Positions 59,413 through 64,000 of a stretch of 64,000 bases of DNA are shown in pieces; position 1 is the stretch's first letter, and every line of letters begins with the position of its first letter. Under the pieces are notes generated by a model, which was given only the letters and a program-made list of their open reading frames with translations, searched no databases and was not told the DNA's origin. Source of the DNA: Paludibacter jiangxiensis (GTDB lineage Bacteria; Bacteroidota; Bacteroidia; Bacteroidales; Paludibacteraceae); contig NZ_BDCR01000003.1 of assembly GCF_001618385.1 (NCBI RefSeq), positions 806,001 to 870,000 on the forward strand, given 5' to 3'. Both the position numbers and the translations under genes were made by a program.

Positions 59413-60798
59413 TTATTTTTGGTTGAATTTCCACCAGTCGAAATTGAACAATTCACGTCCGGCTGTGATATTCTGTCCATTGAAATAGAAATAGACATCG
59501 TGCGTACCGGTTACCTCTTTGCTCAGGTTGGAGGTAAAACTTACAAATTTATCCCAACCTCCTGTGCGTGGAAGAGTAACAAAAGCAATAAGCGGTCCGC
59601 CGACACTATCGAGACGGGCTTCCAAAACCCCACCGTCTACTCCTGCTGCTAAAGTTGCTGTAAAGGATTTTGGCGATTGATTTCCAAAGTTCACCTCACG
59701 AACTTTAATGTAGCCTTTCAAGCGTGTTGACGACACGTAAACTCCAAGTTTATCATTTTGAGAGATAGTACATTTTTCCGACCAGGCCATTGTTTCTGCT
59801 TCCTGACGTTTGTACGGATCGATAAATCCGACCGGTTTCGGACCTTCTTTCGTTGCAGTCACAGCAGGAATGGTACCATCGGGATTGTAGGTAAACTGTT
59901 CCACGCAGGCCGCACGACCATAACTTCCACCGTTTGGCAGCAAACCGCTATGATAGAACAAGTAGGAATTCCCCTTATAATCTATGATACCACCATGATT
60001 GGTGAAGCTGTTCAATTTTTGGTTTTCCATGATCTTGCCCTGATATTTCCAGGGGCCAGTAGGTCCATTGCTGGTAGAATAAGAAAGACATTCGCCACCT
60101 TTGCCCATTCCGGCATACATCATGTAATATAGATTGTTACGTTTGTAGAACCAGGGACCTTCCACATACATGTCTTTGTTGGGATTTTCCACGCTTTTGT
60201 TTCCTCTCGTACCACCGAATGACTCTACTGTAACCGGAACTGTTACAATATCTCCGGAATAAGAGATCATATCTTTGTTCAGTTTTACGTAAAACAAACT
60301 ACCGTTACCCCAGTAAAGATAAGCCTGCCCATCGTCGTCGATCCATACGGTTGGGTCGATGTTCGACCAGCTACCATTCATAATCAACGGCTTGCCGAGT
60401 GCATCTTTGAACGGGCCGGTAGGGCTGTCAGAAACAGCCACGCCGATTGCCATATCATTTTTGGTACTTTGCGCACAGATGTACCAGTAAAACTTACCGT
60501 TACGTTCGATACACTGAGCAGCCCAGGCACGATCGCGCGCCCATTTGAACGATTCGAGTGAAATTGGAGAACCGTGGTCGGTCCAGTTCACCATGTCGGT
60601 AGTGGACAGGACTCGCCATTTGGTCATATAATAAAAATCGGTTCCAGGAATATCGTCGCCCACATAGGAATACACCGTGCCGTTATAAACCATTGGCGCC
60701 GGATCGGGTCCGAAATGAGTTTGCATAATCGGGTTTTCGGCCTTGGAAACACCACAAAAAAACACTAAAAACAAAGCAAATACAATATATTTTTTCAT
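59413..60798 (-). CDS. GH43-CBM6 arabinoxylan arabinofuranohydrolase-like enzyme, tandem copy A
   Basis: 461 residues: signal peptide (about 1-20), GH43 propeller, CBM6 ending ELFNFDWWKFNQK. Catalytic acids: base Asp in FGPDPAPMV, pKa-setting Asp in SNIDPTVWID and acid Glu in MYVEGPWFY. It is a tandem duplicate of the 60832-62208 gene (33-bp gap) and a paralogue of the 49419 gene. Its first blade has GPDP where the others have TADP. Probably exo-arabinofuranosidase with a xylan-binding module. Confidence 0.9.
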   Translation of the reverse strand: MKKYIVFALFLVFFCGVSKAENPIMQTHFGPDPAPMVYNGTVYSYVGDDIPGTDFYYMTKWRVLSTTDMVNWTDHGSPISLESFKWARDRAWAAQCIERNGKFYWYICAQSTKNDMAIGVAVSDSPTGPFKDALGKPLIMNGSWSNIDPTVWIDDDGQAYLYWGNGSLFYVKLNKDMISYSGDIVTVPVTVESFGGTRGNKSVENPNKDMYVEGPWFYKRNNLYYMMYAGMGKGGECLSYSTSNGPTGPWKYQGKIMENQKLNSFTNHGGIIDYKGNSYLFYHSGLLPNGGSYGRAACVEQFTYNPDGTIPAVTATKEGPKPVGFIDPYKRQEAETMAWSEKCTISQNDKLGVYVSSTRLKGYIKVREVNFGNQSPKSFTATLAAGVDGGVLEARLDSVGGPLIAFVTLPRTGGWDKFVSFTSNLSKEVTGTHDVYFYFNGQNITAGRELFNFDWWKFNQK

Positions 60799-60831
60799 CG
60801 CAAGCTTAGAGATTAATAATCAGATTATAAT

Positions 60832-62208
60832 TTATTTGGCAACAAATTTCCACCAGTCGAAATTGAATAGATTTCCATCTCCACCTTTGAATACAAAGAA
60901 AATATCGTGGACTCCTTTCACTGCATTCACCTTGCACGACTGCGTTTTCCAGCTTAAATCATCGCCGGTAGTTTTTACCGGTAATGTGCCGAGCAATTTA
61001 CCATCTTTGCTGTCGATGCGGATTTCGATGGTTCCTGTTGATGCTTTTCCAGCAACACTTGCCAGAAAGGTTTTTGCCCCTTTACCAAAATCAACGCTGC
61101 GCACTTTGATATAGTCGCCGTTGCTAATTTCGGTAACATACACTCCTTTTTGCTGATCTTGTGCCGTTTTCAGGCCTTCGGACCAGGCAATAGTTTCGGC
61201 TTCTGTTCTTTGGTACGGGTCAACATTGGCGGCACTCTCAACCACGCCCTTACTTGTCGGGGTAATCAAAGGGATAGAGCCGTCGGCATTGAAATTGAAC
61301 GGCTCGATACATACCGAACGTTTGAATCCGCCACCACCGGGCAAACCTCCATCATGATAAAAGAGATACGATTTACCTTTGAATTCGATATATCCCGGAT
61401 GGTTGGTAAATGCTCCGTGGTTTTTAATCACGTGCATGATGGTATCGCCATATACCCACGGACCGGTAGGACCGTTACTGGTAGAATAGGCCAAATGTTC
61501 AGGGACACCACCTGCCGGATAAAGCATGTAATATTTCGCGTTGCGTTTGAAAAACCAGGGGCCTTCCTCGTAAGCAGCAGTGCGGTTATCTATTTTCTTG
61601 GCGCGATAGCCAAAATTTGCGTCTTTCAGGTCTTCTTTTACAATACCCAATTTCTGGTCGTAAGATATCATGTCCTCGTTCAACTTTACATGCCACAAAT
61701 TGGGATTTCCCCAATAAAGATAAGCCTGACCGTCATCGTCGATATAAACCGTCGGGTCGATGTAGCCGTACCCGATAAGCAGAGGTGCTCCGATGGCATC
61801 TTTGAAAGGACCGGTAGGGCTGTCGGCCACAGCAACACCAATCGCATTCCCTCCGTTTTTCATGTTAACAGGAACATAATAATAGAACTTGCCATTTCGG
61901 GGGATGCACTGTCCTGCCCAGGCATCGCCGCGCGACCAACTGAACCCTTTATACGAAAAAATAGTTCCCCGATCGGTCCAGTTCACCATATCTTTCGAAG
62001 AATAACATTTCCAGTCGTTCATCGTAAAAAAATTACGAACCGTTTTATCCTCATCGTGCGATGTATAAAGATAAACCGTTCCATCATACAACATTGGCGC
62101 CGGATCAGCGGTATAGTTGGTTTGAATAATGGGATTGTCGGCCTTTGCGGCTGTCATCGACAACAAAGCTACCGAAGTAGCTATAATGGCATTTTTGAGT
62201 TTACACAT
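60832..62208 (-). CDS. GH43-CBM6 arabinoxylan arabinofuranohydrolase-like enzyme, tandem copy B
   Basis: 458 residues: signal peptide (about 1-23), GH43 propeller and C-terminal CBM6 (ending NFDWWKFVAK). Base Asp in YTADPAPML, pKa-setting Asp in GYIDPTVYID, acid Glu in AYEEGPWFF. It lies 24 bp after the GH2 gene and 33 bp before its duplicate, so all belong to one operon. The three GH43-CBM6 enzymes may differ in handling mono- and di-substituted xylose. Confidence 0.9.
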   Translation of the reverse strand: MCKLKNAIIATSVALLSMTAAKADNPIIQTNYTADPAPMLYDGTVYLYTSHDEDKTVRNFFTMNDWKCYSSKDMVNWTDRGTIFSYKGFSWSRGDAWAGQCIPRNGKFYYYVPVNMKNGGNAIGVAVADSPTGPFKDAIGAPLLIGYGYIDPTVYIDDDGQAYLYWGNPNLWHVKLNEDMISYDQKLGIVKEDLKDANFGYRAKKIDNRTAAYEEGPWFFKRNAKYYMLYPAGGVPEHLAYSTSNGPTGPWVYGDTIMHVIKNHGAFTNHPGYIEFKGKSYLFYHDGGLPGGGGFKRSVCIEPFNFNADGSIPLITPTSKGVVESAANVDPYQRTEAETIAWSEGLKTAQDQQKGVYVTEISNGDYIKVRSVDFGKGAKTFLASVAGKASTGTIEIRIDSKDGKLLGTLPVKTTGDDLSWKTQSCKVNAVKGVHDIFFVFKGGDGNLFNFDWWKFVAK

Positions 62209-62232
62209 ATCTTTTTCGAAAATAAATTCTTG

Positions 62233-64000
62233 TTATTTCAACTGAAGGCTATAGGTAAAGCGGGTATTATCCGACCAAATCAAATATTTATCCAGGGGTT
62301 TTGGACCACAACTGTTCGATCCCACACCCATTGTTTTGGTCGAAATTCTGAATACTGTTGCCGAACTTGCCGGAAGATCAATTTTGTATTCTACCGGATT
62401 CATCTGCTCGTCGGTATAGGGCAATGCAGCCACCTGCATCAGGTTTTCGTCGGCTTGCACCAATAAACGCGGCATGCCGGTACCTTTCAGTTCTGCCCAC
62501 CTTACTTCTTCATGATTGCCCTGTTCCATCGGCTTTTCGTATTCGTACTGATTGTTTACCGCCAATTCGTACAAACCAACATCAGCAGCGCTTTTGCGGT
62601 CGGCATAATTCTCCTGCGGACCACGTCCGAAATAAGCCATGCGGTCGAGTTTCTTATCCAGCAACATACGCACCCCTATCTCTGCCAGATTAATACGCAA
62701 GCCCGTGAATTCAATTTTATTATCAACTTTCACCTTTCCATCGCCTGTGATGAGGTAAGTTGCCGTATGATAAGCCCCGAAACCTTCTTTGCCTTCGGCC
62801 TTAACGGTGGCAATTACCTTGACGGAAGCATTATCCACTACCTCAGCTTTGAAATCGACCAGAGAGTATTGAAGCGCATTCACGCCAAATTTCTCCCATT
62901 GACGGAATGCCCAGTCATCATCGGTACGGTGAGCTGCGCGCCAGAAGTGCAGTTTGGGTGCACCATCGGAAGCCAACAGATCGGTTCCATTTTTAGTGAG
63001 CTGGCTCATAAAGCCCGTTTTCTTATCAAAAACAACAGAAAAGCCATTACCCGAAATCGTTGCGAGATCTTTTGTTTGAACAAGTTTTACAGGCTGTGTA
63101 GCTTTTGCATCTACTACAGGTAGCGTATTGACCGGAAGCTTAAACTGAGCAGAAGCTACTTCAAAACCTTTGTCGGCCCAAAGCGTTTTTTCTTTTTGTT
63201 TGTACGAAATACAGAGGAAGTATTCAGCACCGGCTTTCGGATGTTCTATTTTGTATGGAATCATGGCCTGAAAAACTCCTTTGCTCCAGGTAGGACGCAT
63301 TTTCACCTGCCCGTTGTCAATTTCCTGTCCGTTTTCGGTCAGGCTCCAAGTTGCATCAAATCCATTCAGCGAAATAAACTGGTATTTGTTTTTTATACGA
63401 ATCTCTCCCGTAGCCGCATCGCTCAGTTCCGTATCGATCCACTGGAAGGCTTTTTTCATTTCCGGATAATGCGGTTTCACTTTGGGTCCTTCGGTAGTAC
63501 GATCGAAGGACACTACTCCTTTGTGAATGAAATAGTGGTCGTTAGGAGCTTCACCAAAACCACCGCCGTAAGCTAATATCGGATGCTTGGGATCACGTTT
63601 GTTCCACAATGCCTGATCCTGAAACTCCCAGATTGCACCTCCCAAAATTTCGGGATTCTCATCAAACGCCTTGGAGTATTCGTCAAGAGAACCCATTGAG
63701 TTGAACATGGCGTGAACAAATTCGCAGATATACAAAGGTTTCGTTAACCCCCAGTTTTTTACCATATCGACATAATCAGCAGCTGTACCATACATTCTGC
63801 CATCGAAATCGGCTGGATTATTTTTACCTGTTCCAAAACGTTCGTAGTGCACAAAACGCGAAGGGTCAAGACTTTTTACCGTATTTAAGGCGGCAACAAA
63901 ATTGGAACCGACCCGGCCACATTCATTTCCGAGCGACCAGATTATTACCGACGGATGGTTTTTGAAGTTCTCAACATTAGCAACGTTGCGGTCAATAATG
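62233..64000 (-). CDS. GH2 beta-galactosidase (LacZ type), 5' end beyond window
   Basis: The frame stays open to the window edge, so the gene is truncated at its 5' end. The visible part includes the acid/base motif NHPSVIIWSLGNECG (about 63888-63932), the nucleophile in LYICEFVHAM, a middle Ig-like domain and the C-terminal Bgal_small_N/supersandwich domain with YFGRGPQENYADR. This is the C-terminal half of a LacZ-like GH2. Galactose could come from xylan or xyloglucan side chains. GH2 also contains beta-xylosidases and arabinosidases, but the C-terminal domain favours beta-galactosidase. Confidence 0.93.
   Translation of the reverse strand, partial: IIDRNVANVENFKNHPSVIIWSLGNECGRVGSNFVAALNTVKSLDPSRFVHYERFGTGKNNPADFDGRMYGTAADYVDMVKNWGLTKPLYICEFVHAMFNSMGSLDEYSKAFDENPEILGGAIWEFQDQALWNKRDPKHPILAYGGGFGEAPNDHYFIHKGVVSFDRTTEGPKVKPHYPEMKKAFQWIDTELSDAATGEIRIKNKYQFISLNGFDATWSLTENGQEIDNGQVKMRPTWSKGVFQAMIPYKIEHPKAGAEYFLCISYKQKEKTLWADKGFEVASAQFKLPVNTLPVVDAKATQPVKLVQTKDLATISGNGFSVVFDKKTGFMSQLTKNGTDLLASDGAPKLHFWRAAHRTDDDWAFRQWEKFGVNALQYSLVDFKAEVVDNASVKVIATVKAEGKEGFGAYHTATYLITGDGKVKVDNKIEFTGLRINLAEIGVRMLLDKKLDRMAYFGRGPQENYADRKSAADVGLYELAVNNQYEYEKPMEQGNHEEVRWAELKGTGMPRLLVQADENLMQVAALPYTDEQMNPVEYKIDLPASSATVFRISTKTMGVGSNSCGPKPLDKYLIWSDNTRFTYSLQLK

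Noticed and set aside
61150-62466. Long plus-strand open frame (about 438 codons) opposite a GH43-CBM6 gene
   Set aside because: It lies antisense to a gene with intact catalytic motifs and its translation has no recognisable domain or signal peptide; long antisense frames here follow from codon use of the real gene.

Overview
The window looks like a Bacteroidales (Bacteroidota) chromosome segment. The proteins carry short Bacteroidota-type signal peptides that often end in FAQ or SAQ. Several upstream regions contain the Bacteroidetes -7 promoter element (TAnnTTTG). The gene content matches known xylan and arabinoxylan utilisation loci of Bacteroides and Prevotella. I cannot name the species. 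About 60 kb is one nearly uninterrupted carbohydrate-active enzyme locus. I count 37 genes; 36 read on the minus strand, and the one plus-strand gene is the regulator at 53780-56659.

Layout. Positions 1-124 hold the 5' end of a tyrosine recombinase, followed by a palindrome and a terminator-like hairpin, so a mobile element probably ends at the left edge. Positions 550-4314 are a core xylan module: GPH-family sugar transporter, GH10 xylanase and cytoplasmic Xsa-type GH43. Positions 4744-13391 hold a SASA esterase, a GH9, two GH43 enzymes, a CE1 esterase and a small secreted protein. Positions 13802-30816 hold a GH95, seven consecutive CE1-type esterases, three GH43 enzymes and a GH27. Positions 31234-43738 hold a GH43, GH51, GH127/GH146, two more GH27 enzymes and a second GH10. 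Positions 43968-53281 hold a GH29, GH115, GH43-CBM6 and GH31. After the regulator, 56802-64000 hold a PA14-containing GH31, two GH43-CBM6 enzymes and a partial GH2.

How the genes fit together (inference from families): GH10 enzymes cut the xylan backbone. CE1 and SASA esterases remove acyl groups. GH115 removes (methyl)glucuronic acid. GH43, GH51 and GH127/146 enzymes remove arabinose. GH27, GH95, GH29, GH31 and GH2 enzymes trim galactose, fucose or L-galactose, xylose and beta-galactose decorations. The GPH transporter imports short products and the leaderless GH43 finishes xylo-oligosaccharides in the cytoplasm. This fits heavily decorated glucuronoarabinoxylan, with some enzymes (GH9, GH31-PA14, GH95, GH2) also typical of xyloglucan loci.

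Most unusual: (1) eight CE1 paralogues, seven in a row, six of which have Glu where Asp is expected as the triad acid; (2) a regulator with the sensor half and AraC DNA-binding domain of a hybrid two-component system but no kinase or receiver; (3) no SusC/SusD pair anywhere in 64 kb. I saw no rRNA, complete tRNA, CRISPR array or complete insertion sequence.
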